Source: Paracoccus marinus (GTDB lineage Bacteria > Pseudomonadota > Alphaproteobacteria > Rhodobacterales > Rhodobacteraceae). From it: a DNA stretch of 64,000 nt. The translations under genes were made by a program, and so were the position numbers. Position 1 is the stretch's first letter. Each line of letters starts with the position of its first letter. The DNA lies in NCBI RefSeq assembly GCF_007018965.1, contig NZ_VJYZ01000033.1:186001-250000 (forward strand). Reading direction: 5' to 3'. Below, in pieces: positions 8,528-16,661 of the stretch. The notes under the pieces are model-generated. The model was not told the origin of the DNA, did not search any database, and was given only the letters and a program-made list of their open reading frames with translations.

Positions 8528-11500
8528 TCAGCGCGGGGGCGCGGTCCCCTGCGCCGTCCTGGTGCCCCGTGCCGGCTTGCCCGGCCGGTCGGGCCGGACC
8601 CCGAACACCACGCAGTAAAGCGCCGGCACGAACAGCAGCGTGACCAGCGTGCCGGCGATGATCCCGCCCATCATCGCATAGGCCATCGGCCCCCAGAACA
8701 CCTGCCGCGCGATCGGGATCAGGGCAAGGCTCGCCGCCGCCGCCGTCAGCAGGATCGGGCGGGCGCGGCTGTCTGACGCCTCGTACATGGCGTCCCAGCG
8801 CGAATGGCCCGCCTTCAGCAGGTTCTGCGCCTCGTGGACGAGGATGATCGAGTTGCGGATCAGGATCCCCACGAGCGCGAGGATCCCCAGGATCGCCACG
8901 AACCCCATCGGCACCCCGAACGGCACCAGCGTCGCCACCACCCCGATCAGCCCCAGCGGCGCCGCGGCAAAGACGATGGCGGCAAGCCGCACGCTCTGCA
9001 TCTGCGCCATGACCAGCACCGCCATGATGAGCAGCATCAACGGCACCACCGCCGCGATCGGCGCCTGGCTTTCGGCCGAGGATTCGACCGAGCCGCCGAT
9101 CTCGACCTTGACCGACGGGGGCAGGCTGTCGGTGTATTCCGCGACCGCGTCGGTCAGCGCCGTTACGATCGTCGCCGGCTGGTCGGCGGTCGAGATGGCG
9201 GCCAGCACCGTCGCGGTGGGGCGGCCGTCGCGCTGCATGATGAGCGGCTGCTCGGTCCCGTATTCCAGCCGCGCCAGCGAGGCGAGCGGGATCGGCGTGC
9301 CGCTGGGCGTCGAAAGCTGCAGGTTCTGGATCGCCTCGATCGACTGGCGGTTCGCGGCGTCGCCCCGCGCGATCACGTCGATCAGGTAGATGTCGTCGCG
9401 CAGCTGGGTGACGGTCGTGCCCGAAAACAACGCCGCCAGCGCGCCCGAGATCGCCTGGCTGGTGATCCCGACCCGCCGCGCCTGATCCTGATCGACGACC
9501 ACGCGCACCACGCGCGCAGGCTCGTTCCAGTCCAGCGAGATGTCGCGCAGCCGCGGCTCGCGCGCCAGCACGGCGGCCAGGCCCCGGGCGGCGTCCCGCG
9601 CCTCGTCCATGTCGGACGAGGTGACGCGGTACTGCACGGGCTTGCCGACCGGCGGGCCGATCTCGAGGTTCTTGACGAACACGTCCGTCCCCACCAGCTC
9701 GCGCCCCGCCATCTCGCGCAGCTTTTCCTTGAGCGCGTCGCGTTCATCAAGGCTGTCGGTCTGGATCACGATCTGGCCCATGAAGGGCCCCGGCGTCGGC
9801 ACGTCCATCGCCAGGATGAAGCGCGGCGCGCCGGTGCCGACATAAGTCGTCCAGAACGCGGGCTCCTCCTGCTGGGACAGGAACGTCTCGATCTTGTCGA
9901 TGGTGGCCTGGGTCTTGGCGATCGACGCGTTCTGGCGTTCGTTCACGTCGACGATGATCTCGGTCCGGTCCGAGGTCGGGAAGAACTGCTGTTCCACGAA
10001 CTGCATGCCCCATACGGACGCGCCGAACAGGACAAAGGTGATCGCGACCGTGATCCACTTGAACCGCATCGCGGTACGAAGAAGGCCGCGAAAGGCGCGC
10101 CGAACGGGTCCGGCCTGCGCGGCGTGGTGCGCCATCCGCTTGGGCAGCAGCGCGACCCCCAGCACCGGCGCGAACAGCACCGCCACGACCCAGCTGACAA
10201 CCAGCGACACCGCGATCACCACGAACAGCGAAAAGGTGAACTCGCCCGCCGCCGACGAGTTCAGGCCGATCGGGATGAACCCCGCCACCGTCACCAGCGT
10301 GCCCGTCAGCATCGGCGCCGCGATCGAGGTCCAGGCGTAGCTTGCCGCGCGGTCGATGGTCTCGCCTATCTCGAGCCGCGAGATCATCGTCTCGATGGCG
10401 ATCATGGCGTCATCGACCAGCAGCCCCAGCGCGATGATGAGCGCGCCAAGCGAGATGCGCTGCAGCGTGATTCCGTAGATTTCCAGGATCACGAAGGTGA
10501 TGGCCAGCACCAGCGGGATGGTCAGCGTCACCACGAAGCCCGCGCGGAAGCCAAGGCTCACGAAGCTGACGATCAGGACGATGCCCACGGCCTCGGCCAG
10601 CGCGCGGATGAAGTGACTGACCGCCTCGGTCACGACGTGGGGCTGGTCGGCGGTCTTGTGCATCTCGATGCCCACCGGCAGGTCGGCCGCGACCGTGGCC
10701 ATCAGCGCGTCGAGTTCGGCCCCGAAGGTCTGGATGTTTTCGCCCTGCCGCATCGCGACCTGAAGCCCGATCGCCTCTTGCCCGTTGAAGCGGAAAAGGG
10801 ACTCGGGCGGATCGGTGTAGCCGCGCCGGACTGTCGCCACGTCCGACAGGTTGAAGAAGCGGTCGCCGATCCGCAGGTTGACCTCGGCGATGGCGCGGGC
10901 GTCGTCGAACTGGCCGCCGACCCGGACGAGGATCAGCTCGGGCCCCGACTGGATCATCCCGGAAGCCGAGATCGCGTTCTGCTGCGCCAAAGTGTCCAGC
11001 ACCTCCTGCTGGTTCAGGCCGAGCGCGGCCAGCCGCGAGGGCGAGAACTCCAGATACACGATCTCGTCGCGCTCACCCAGAAGCAGGGTCTTGCCGGCGG
11101 CGGGCAGGCTCAGCACCTCGTCGCGGATCGATTCCACCCGGTCGCGCAGCTCGCGCAGGGGATAGCCGTCGCTCGTGAAGGCATAGATGTTGCCATAGAC
11201 GTCGCCGAAATTGTCGTTGAACTGGACGCCCGCGAACTCCTGCGGGAAATCGGGGCGGATGTCGCCGATCATCTGGCGGACGCGGTTCCAGATCTCGGGC
11301 ACGTCGCGGCTGCGGGTCGTGGGCAGCAGCTCGACATAGACGACCGAGCGGCCGGGCATGGTGACCGAGCGGGTGAAGTCCAGCTCGTCCAGCTCCTCCA
11401 GCTTGGTCTCGATCCGGGTGGTGACCTGCTTGACCGTTTCCTCGATTGTGGCGCCGGGCAGGGCGGCGGTGATGACCATCGTCTTGATGGTGAACTGCGG

Positions 11501-11791
11501 GTCCTCCTCGCGGCCGAGGCGGGTGTAGGCGAGCGTGCCCGCGATCATCGACACGACCAGCAGGAACCACACGAACGAGCGGTGGTGCAGCGCCCAGTCG
11601 GACAGGTTGAAGCCGCCGGTGGCGGGGGTGGCGGGGGCCGGGGTGGAGCCGGGGGGCGCATCGTGGGGCGCGCCGTCGCGGGCGGGCGCGGAGCCTGCGC
11701 CGGGCGCCGGTGCTGCATCGGGCGCGGTGGGCCGGTCCTGCGGATGATCCGCGCGAGGGTCGCGGCGGGGCTGGTCGTCTTGTGTCGTCAT
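8528..11791 (-). CDS. RND-family efflux transporter permease
   Basis: This protein of 1087 residues is an inner-membrane proton/drug antiporter of the AcrB/HAE1-like superfamily. After a ~60-residue Pro/Ala-rich hydrophilic N-terminal extension come the first membrane helix (around residue 70), a large periplasmic loop, a helix bundle containing GLLVDDAMIAIE (the TM4 proton-relay aspartates), a second periplasmic loop and a second helix bundle. Its start overlaps the stop of the adaptor gene by four bases (ATGA), so it is the third gene of a three-gene operon. No outer-membrane factor gene is adjacent. The substrate cannot be told from sequence. The long disordered N-terminal tail is unusual for the family. 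Confidence 0.93.
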   Translation of the reverse strand: MTTQDDQPRRDPRADHPQDRPTAPDAAPAPGAGSAPARDGAPHDAPPGSTPAPATPATGGFNLSDWALHHRSFVWFLLVVSMIAGTLAYTRLGREEDPQFTIKTMVITAALPGATIEETVKQVTTRIETKLEELDELDFTRSVTMPGRSVVYVELLPTTRSRDVPEIWNRVRQMIGDIRPDFPQEFAGVQFNDNFGDVYGNIYAFTSDGYPLRELRDRVESIRDEVLSLPAAGKTLLLGERDEIVYLEFSPSRLAALGLNQQEVLDTLAQQNAISASGMIQSGPELILVRVGGQFDDARAIAEVNLRIGDRFFNLSDVATVRRGYTDPPESLFRFNGQEAIGLQVAMRQGENIQTFGAELDALMATVAADLPVGIEMHKTADQPHVVTEAVSHFIRALAEAVGIVLIVSFVSLGFRAGFVVTLTIPLVLAITFVILEIYGITLQRISLGALIIALGLLVDDAMIAIETMISRLEIGETIDRAASYAWTSIAAPMLTGTLVTVAGFIPIGLNSSAAGEFTFSLFVVIAVSLVVSWVVAVLFAPVLGVALLPKRMAHHAAQAGPVRRAFRGLLRTAMRFKWITVAITFVLFGASVWGMQFVEQQFFPTSDRTEIIVDVNERQNASIAKTQATIDKIETFLSQQEEPAFWTTYVGTGAPRFILAMDVPTPGPFMGQIVIQTDSLDERDALKEKLREMAGRELVGTDVFVKNLEIGPPVGKPVQYRVTSSDMDEARDAARGLAAVLAREPRLRDISLDWNEPARVVRVVVDQDQARRVGITSQAISGALAALFSGTTVTQLRDDIYLIDVIARGDAANRQSIEAIQNLQLSTPSGTPIPLASLARLEYGTEQPLIMQRDGRPTATVLAAISTADQPATIVTALTDAVAEYTDSLPPSVKVEIGGSVESSAESQAPIAAVVPLMLLIMAVLVMAQMQSVRLAAIVFAAAPLGLIGVVATLVPFGVPMGFVAILGILALVGILIRNSIILVHEAQNLLKAGHSRWDAMYEASDSRARPILLTAAAASLALIPIARQVFWGPMAYAMMGGIIAGTLVTLLFVPALYCVVFGVRPDRPGKPARGTRTAQGTAPPR

Positions 11792-12999
11792 GGTTCCACC
11801 GCCCGGCCCACGGCCTGGCCTTCCTTCAGCGAATTGACACCGCGGGTCACGACCTCGGTGCCCTGTTCGATCCCGCCCGTAATGAGGACGCGGCCCGCGA
11901 AGGCCGGGCCGGTCGTCACGTCGCGCAGCGACACCGTCGCCTCGTCGCCCGCGCGCGTGACCACCCAGACCCGCGCCGTGCCGTGGTCGTCGGTGCCCGC
12001 GCCGGTCTGCGTATCCGGCTGCGCGCCCGGCTGCGTCCCGGCCTGCGCGCCCACCAGCGCGCCTTCGGGCAGGGTCAGGACCGTGCCGTCCTCGCGCCCG
12101 CGCACGGCGCGGATCAGCGCGCCAAGGCGGAAGCCCGCGGGCTCTTCCAGCGCCAGGTGGACGCGGCGGGTGCGGGTCGCGGCGTCGGCCAGGGGTTCGA
12201 TCCGGTCCACGCGCGCGGGCACCGCGCCGGTCCGGTCGGACCCCGACACCACCACGAAGGCGTCGCCGGGTTCCAGCCCGGCAAGCTGCGCCTCAGGCAG
12301 GTCGATCACCGCCTCGCGTTCGTTGAGCGAGGCGAGCGTCAGCACCGGCTCGCCCGCCGACACGACGCTGCCCGGATTGCGCGCGACCGCGCTGACCAGC
12401 CCCTCGAACGGGGCGGTCATGTCGGCCGACCCCAGCGCGTCGAGCGCGCGCGCCAGTTCCGATTCCGCCTGCCGCTGCGCGGCTTCCGCCGCCGCCAGCC
12501 CGCGCTCGGCTTCCTCAAGCTGCGCCTCGCTCGTCACGTCGCGGTTGTTGAGCGCCCGGGTCCGGTCGGCGGTCGAGCGTGCGGTCGTCAGCTGCACCTC
12601 GGCCGAGGCGAGCGCCGCGCGTGCCGCGCTCACGTCGGCCTGCAGGTCGTCGGGGTCGAGCCGCGCCAGCACCTGCCCGGCGGTCACCTCGTCGCCCACG
12701 TCCACGGGCCGCTCGATGATCGTGCCCAGCGTCTCGAAGGCAAGGACGGCCTCGGTCCGCGCGGCGATGACGCCCGGGACCGACTGCTGCAACGCGGGCA
12801 GGTCGGTCACGATCTCGGTCACGACCGGGCGTGGCGGGCCGGGGGGCGGCGTCTCGGTTTTCTTTGCCCAAGGCAGGGTGAAGGCTGCGGCGGGCGCGGG
12901 CAGGATCGCCGGCGCGGCCGGGAACAGGAACACGGCCGCCAGGGCAGCGGCGGCGCCGATCGGGCGGCGCGCGGGAACGAAGCGAAGGGGCCGGGTCAT
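11788..12999 (-). CDS. RND efflux periplasmic adaptor subunit (second of two)
   Basis: This protein of 403 residues is a membrane-fusion protein linking the RND pump to an outer-membrane channel. It has an N-terminal signal/anchor segment (residues ~10-40, Ala-rich). A half-lipoyl motif follows (GTIIERPVDVGDEVTAGQVLA), then an Ala/Glu-rich coiled-coil hairpin around residues 120-190, the second half-lipoyl (MTAPFEGLVSAV) and beta-barrel domains. A Gly/Thr/Gln-rich insert near residue 325 (GAQAGTQPGAQPDTQTGAG) interrupts the C-terminal part. It overlaps both neighbours by four bases. It is clearly a different protein from the adaptor encoded just upstream, so the two are not a recent tandem copy. 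Confidence 0.92.
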   Translation of the reverse strand: MTRPLRFVPARRPIGAAAALAAVFLFPAAPAILPAPAAAFTLPWAKKTETPPPGPPRPVVTEIVTDLPALQQSVPGVIAARTEAVLAFETLGTIIERPVDVGDEVTAGQVLARLDPDDLQADVSAARAALASAEVQLTTARSTADRTRALNNRDVTSEAQLEEAERGLAAAEAAQRQAESELARALDALGSADMTAPFEGLVSAVARNPGSVVSAGEPVLTLASLNEREAVIDLPEAQLAGLEPGDAFVVVSGSDRTGAVPARVDRIEPLADAATRTRRVHLALEEPAGFRLGALIRAVRGREDGTVLTLPEGALVGAQAGTQPGAQPDTQTGAGTDDHGTARVWVVTRAGDEATVSLRDVTTGPAFAGRVLITGGIEQGTEVVTRGVNSLKEGQAVGRAVEP

Positions 13000-14225
13000 G
13001 GGGTCGCCTTTGGCTGCGCGGTCGCCGGTGGGGCGGCGGTCGTGGCGCCCGCCGCGCCGGCACCGTCGTCCGCGTGTTCCGGCCGGACCGGTTCGTTCGG
13101 GATCGCGTCGGACGGCGCGACGGGGCGGCCGGGGAACAGCATCTGCGAGCCCGCGCCGACCACCCGCTGGCCCGGGGTCAGCCCGGAATCGATCAGCACG
13201 ATCCCGTCCTGGAACCGCTCAATCACCACCGGCGCGATCGCGACGCGCCCGTCCTCGCCGACGACCCAGACCGCCGGTTCGCCCGCGTTGGCGGTCAGCG
13301 CGGTCCACGGCACCTGCATCCCGCTGCCGTCCGGCACCGCGATCTTGCCCCGCACCGACGCGCCCAGCAGCGCGGTGTCGGTCACGGCGTCGTCGATCCT
13401 GACCGTGACCTCGACCGAGCCGGTGGCCGCGTTCACCAGCGGGTCCACGTCGCTGACCACGCCGGTCATTTCGCGGTCGGGCAGGTCCAGCGGCACCAGC
13501 GACACGCGCGACCCCACCGCATCGTCGAGCAGCGGCGAGTTCGGGGTCTGGAACACCGCGTCAAGGCCCGACAGCACCGCCAGCGACAGGACCGTCTGCG
13601 CGGGTCCGACGATCTGGCCCGGTTCGGCCACGCGGTCGGTCACCACCACGTCCTGGGGGGCGCGCAGCACGGTGTCGTCCACCGCCCGCCGCGCCTGTTC
13701 CAGCGCGCTCGTCGCCTGCGCGACGCCGCCCTCGGCCGAGGACAGCTGTTCGGCGGCGGCGTCCCGCGCGGCACTGGTGCCGACGCCGCGTTCAAGCAGC
13801 GCGACCGCGCGGTCGGCGGCCAGCGCCGCCTGGTCGCGCACCGCGACCGCGCTGTCGAGCGAGGCTTGCGCCACCCCCAGCGCCTGTTCCTGCTGGACCG
13901 CGTCGGTCCGCGCCAGCGGCTCGCCCTGCCTGACGGTGTCGCCGGCCGAAACCAGCACCTCGGTTACGCGCCCGCCCAGCCGGAACCCCACGTCGAGGCT
14001 GTCGCGCGCCTCGATCGCGCCGGTCAGGACGAAGTCCATCGCCACCGGCGCCTGCGTGACGGTGACGATCTGGACCTTGAGCGGCGCGCCGGATTGGGGC
14101 GCGGCATTCGCGGGCGCGGGGGCCGCGCCGCCGCCGTCCGTTCCGGATGCGTCCTGCGCGGGGGCGGGCTGCGCCGCGGCAATTGCGGCTGTCAGGGCCG
14201 CGACGATCCACGGTGTCGCCGTCAT
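12996..14225 (-). CDS. RND efflux periplasmic adaptor subunit (first of two)
   Basis: This protein of 409 residues is an HlyD/AcrA-type membrane-fusion protein and first gene of the RND operon. It starts MTATPWIV with a typical cleaved signal peptide ending near AQPAPAQ. AAGGA lies about ten bases before this ATG, which favours it over an in-frame ATG at 14276. Lipoyl halves flank a long Ala/Gln-rich coiled coil (residues ~115-185): GGRVTEVLVSAGDTVRQGE and LRAPQDVVVTDRVAEPGQIV. The tail (~50 residues) is Ala/Pro/Thr-rich. Upstream lies a truncated acetyltransferase gene rather than an obvious promoter region. Confidence 0.92.
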   Translation of the reverse strand: MTATPWIVAALTAAIAAAQPAPAQDASGTDGGGAAPAPANAAPQSGAPLKVQIVTVTQAPVAMDFVLTGAIEARDSLDVGFRLGGRVTEVLVSAGDTVRQGEPLARTDAVQQEQALGVAQASLDSAVAVRDQAALAADRAVALLERGVGTSAARDAAAEQLSSAEGGVAQATSALEQARRAVDDTVLRAPQDVVVTDRVAEPGQIVGPAQTVLSLAVLSGLDAVFQTPNSPLLDDAVGSRVSLVPLDLPDREMTGVVSDVDPLVNAATGSVEVTVRIDDAVTDTALLGASVRGKIAVPDGSGMQVPWTALTANAGEPAVWVVGEDGRVAIAPVVIERFQDGIVLIDSGLTPGQRVVGAGSQMLFPGRPVAPSDAIPNEPVRPEHADDGAGAAGATTAAPPATAQPKATP

Positions 14226-14277
14226 GATCGAAATGTCCTTGAATCTCACAATCCGCTTCCCGATCGGCCAACGCATT

Positions 14278-14388
14278 CTAATCCTGAAAGCCCAGGTCCA
14301 GCCCGAGGCTGTCGATATATTCGACGACCAGGGCGCGGATCGCGGGCAGGTCGTCGGGGAAGCGGGCGGGGCGAACCGTGACGGTCAT
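14278..14388 (-). pseudogene. N-terminal stub of a GNAT-family acetyltransferase
   Basis: Only 36 codons remain before a TAG: residues MTVTVRPARF, an Arg-Ala-Leu-Val helix, EYIDSLGLDLGFQD. This is the beginning of a common GNAT subfamily in which the text continues into FDAELAALPG and a full acetyl-CoA-binding domain of ~150 residues. Everything after the first alpha-helical segment, including the acetyl-CoA loop, is gone; the efflux operon starts 52 bases further on. The ATG overlaps the stop of the preceding fragment by three bases. I infer a deletion or rearrangement breakpoint at about 14226-14280. Confidence 0.6.
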
Positions 14389-14588
14389 GCGCCCGGCACG
14401 TGGATCTTGCCCAGCAGCGGCAGGTCGTCGGCCGGGCTGACGCTGTGGCGCTCGATCATCCGGTGGACCACCGGGTCGCCCTCGCCCCGGTGCAGGGCGC
14501 GCAGCTGCACGGTGACCTCGGCGTCGGACTTGGTGCGGCGCAGGTTGTGGCGGACGTAATCGTCCCAGGTGGCGATGTGATCATACAT
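14385..14588 (-). pseudogene. Unknown small protein or C-terminal fragment abutting the IS end
   Basis: These 67 codons (MYDHIATWDDYVRHN ... LLGKIHVPGA) end three bases inside the GNAT stub. The apparent ATG at 14588 lies within the terminal inverted repeat of the IS1380 element, so the original start was probably replaced or removed by the insertion. The residues are charged and soluble-looking, with no recognisable domain. I do not recognise the family. It may be the C-terminal part of a longer gene whose beginning lay to the right of the IS; the short reading frame MGRGTSGRNVAKRVAASWAL ending at 16250 could be the other half, but the join cannot be proved. It could equally be a complete small protein. 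Confidence 0.4.
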
Positions 14589-14597
14589 TCCCCAAGT
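14585..14597. repeat. Left terminal inverted repeat of the IS1380 element
   Basis: The sequence ACATTCCCCAAGT is an exact inverted copy of 16237-16249. The outer bases (ACATT) may be part of the IS or a coincidental palindromic flank. Confidence 0.8.
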
Positions 14598-14802
14598 GGC
14601 ATGCCGTCTGACGTGAGTTTCGCCTGAATCCGACCGCAGGACAATCATTTTCCGTCCCGAGCGGCGTCGTCGGGCGCGCAAGGCGCTGAGACAGGGCAGA
14701 TCGGCCCGCGAAGCCGCCGTGTTGTGCCCTGGTGGCGGTGTTTTTCAGCGCAGCGGACAGACCCATCCTGCCGTTTTCGTTCAGTTTGGGCGTGGATGGC
14801 GG
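14598..14802. other. Non-coding 3' part of the IS element
   Basis: This stretch lies between the transposase stop and the left inverted repeat. It contains no gene I can support. Its base composition is more AT-rich than the surrounding chromosome around 14620-14660 and 14740-14790. Confidence 0.5.
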
Positions 14803-16158
14803 TCATGCGCATAGCGGAGGCGCTCGCAATCGGCGGATGGCGGCGAGGATGGCGCGGACCATCGGACCGGTGACGGCCACCTCGGCCAGCTGGAAGGTGA
14901 TGGCGCGGGCATGGCGGACGACACGTGCCCCGATCTTGATCAGCTTCAGTTGCAGGCTGGTCAACGACCAGTCGGCCATCGTCTCGGGCAACTCGATGCA
15001 GCGCAAGAAGATGGCCAGGTTGTAGGCCAGCGCATGCAGTTGCAGTCGCACCTCATTGTCGCGGAACTTCCGGCATGACAGCCGCGTCCAGTGGAAGGCA
15101 TATTTACCTTCCTTGATGTGCTGCTCGGCGGTGCCGCGCTGGTTATAGAACCGCACCACCCAGTCGGGCTCCATCGGCAGGTTGGTGACGATGAAGCCGA
15201 CACGCGGGAACAGTTCGCCCGGATGCCATTCGATCTTGGCGATCACCCGGCGTTCCTTGTCCCAGGATGCCGCCTGATACTCGAAGTCTTCGTAGAAGCG
15301 CTTGACCTTGGTCAGCGAAGGTCGCCCGACAGGGCGCGTCAGCCGATGCGCGATCTTCTCGCGCAGGACGTTGTTCGCAGGCAGCCGGATGGCGTAGAAG
15401 AATCGGGCTTCTTCCAGCCGCTCATAGATCGCGGGGATCGCGTAGGCGGCGTCAGCCCGGAAGAACCGGCCGCAAAGGTCGCGCTCCGCGTAGCGGGCGA
15501 TGACGGGGTCGAGAACGTCCCGCCAGCCATCGGCGCTGTGGACGTTGCCATGGCGCAAGGCGCAGCGCTCCAGCATGCCGAACTGGTTGAACAAAAAGTT
15601 CGGGTGATAGCAGGTGCAGTCGAAATGCCCGTTCCAGGCCGCGCCCTCCTGATCGCCATGGGTGGGGCTGACCGAACTGTCCATGTCCAGAACGATGTAC
15701 TTCAGCCCGTTACGGTCATGGAACCGGTCGATCCATTGGCCATTCAGGTCGGCCAGCGCGGCACGGTTCTCGGGCTGTGCCAGTGTCTCGGTCTCGAACC
15801 GTCCCATCTGCGAGGCCGAGGCCGCTTGCGCATCGACAGCCCTTCCACCCACGACCTGGCGCATCACCGGATCGAGGGCCAGGCGGTCGGCGTCGTTCAC
15901 ATCCTCGTATCCGGCCAGTCGCCCGAACACCGATTGCCGGAACAACCCGTCAAGCCGGTGGACCGTGTTCTTGCCGCGCCGGGTGTCGCGCAATGCTTTT
16001 GCCGCCAGATCGGACAGCCCGAGCGCGTCATCCAGCTCGCGCATCACCAGCAGGCCGCCGTCGGAACTGAGCTGCGCACCTCGGAACTCCACATGCACCC
16101 GGCGGTCGAACTCGACCCGATCTGCCCGCTTCGAACCCGCACCCTCTGGGTGATCCAT
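14803..16158 (-). CDS. IS1380-family transposase
   Basis: This protein of 451 residues appears to be an intact DDE transposase. The catalytic acidic residues can be placed: LDMDSSV (first Asp), FRADAAYA (second Asp) and YNQRGTAEQHIKEGK (Glu in the YREK-like region). The ATG at 16158 has GAGGGG eight bases upstream. A TTG immediately before it is in frame but unlikely to be the start. Codon use is less extreme in GC than the neighbouring chromosomal genes, consistent with a recent arrival. The frame is uninterrupted, so the element may still be mobile. Confidence 0.93.
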   Translation of the reverse strand: MDHPEGAGSKRADRVEFDRRVHVEFRGAQLSSDGGLLVMRELDDALGLSDLAAKALRDTRRGKNTVHRLDGLFRQSVFGRLAGYEDVNDADRLALDPVMRQVVGGRAVDAQAASASQMGRFETETLAQPENRAALADLNGQWIDRFHDRNGLKYIVLDMDSSVSPTHGDQEGAAWNGHFDCTCYHPNFLFNQFGMLERCALRHGNVHSADGWRDVLDPVIARYAERDLCGRFFRADAAYAIPAIYERLEEARFFYAIRLPANNVLREKIAHRLTRPVGRPSLTKVKRFYEDFEYQAASWDKERRVIAKIEWHPGELFPRVGFIVTNLPMEPDWVVRFYNQRGTAEQHIKEGKYAFHWTRLSCRKFRDNEVRLQLHALAYNLAIFLRCIELPETMADWSLTSLQLKLIKIGARVVRHARAITFQLAEVAVTGPMVRAILAAIRRLRAPPLCA

Positions 16159-16236
16159 CAAACGCGCCCCTCACGGCCATCAACACCATGATTTATATCG
16201 GAAATATTGAGATCCTGACAGCAAAATCAGCGATTT

Positions 16237-16249
16237 ACTTGGGGAATGT
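16237..16249. repeat. Right terminal inverted repeat of the IS1380 element
   Basis: The sequence ACTTGGGGAATGT is the exact inverted partner of 14585-14597. It lies about 80 bases from the transposase start, next to an AT-rich stretch (16185-16235) that could hold the transposase promoter. Confidence 0.8.
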
Positions 16250-16331
16250 GGGTCTAATGCCCAAGACGCCGCGACGCGCTTTGCGACGTTGCGTCCCGAT
16301 GTTCCTCGGCCCATGCCGCAGGCCCCGGCCC

Positions 16332-16661
16332 TCACTCCATCCCGTTGAGCAGCGTCGCGCCGTCGCGCGACTCGATCTCCACCACCCACAGGTCGGGGTC
16401 CTGCGCCGCCTCGCGCGCGATCCGCGCGTCGATCTGTGCCTCGGCCCCGTCCAGCACGGCCCGCCACGGCCGCAGGTCGGTCTGGAAATCCCATTCCCTC
16501 AGCCACAGCTGCGCGGTTCCGTCCAGCCGCGCCACCTTGACCGCGACCGCCCCCGCCGTGTCGTCGCCCCGCCGCAGCACGTAGGCCGGGATCGTCCGCT
16601 GCCCCAGCCGCGCCAGATAGGCGGCCACCCAGATCCCCGAGGCGAGGCGGGGCGCGGTCAT
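16332..16661 (-). CDS. DUF1491 family protein
   Basis: This protein of 109 residues is a small soluble protein of unknown function that in alphaproteobacteria commonly follows era. It opens MTAPRLASGIWVAAYLARL and contains AYVLRRGDDTAGAV and WLREWDFQTDLRPW, the conserved core of the family. Its ATG overlaps the era stop by four bases, so it is co-translated with era. In many relatives the next gene is recO; here the IS scar follows 80 bases later and no recO is visible. Confidence 0.85.
   Translation of the reverse strand: MTAPRLASGIWVAAYLARLGQRTIPAYVLRRGDDTAGAVAVKVARLDGTAQLWLREWDFQTDLRPWRAVLDGAEAQIDARIAREAAQDPDLWVVEIESRDGATLLNGME

Larger units (their letters stand above)
14585..16249 (-). 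mobile_element. IS1380-family insertion sequence
   Basis: The element is about 1.65 kb with perfect 13-base terminal inverted repeats: ACATTCCCCAAGT at 14585-14597 and its reverse complement at 16237-16249. It carries one transposase gene of the IS1380 family, whose elements are typically near 1.65 kb. The strict ends may start at the CCCC (14590-16244). No matching 4-base target duplication flanks either definition of the ends. The IS separates DUF1491 from broken genes on its left. Confidence 0.85.
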
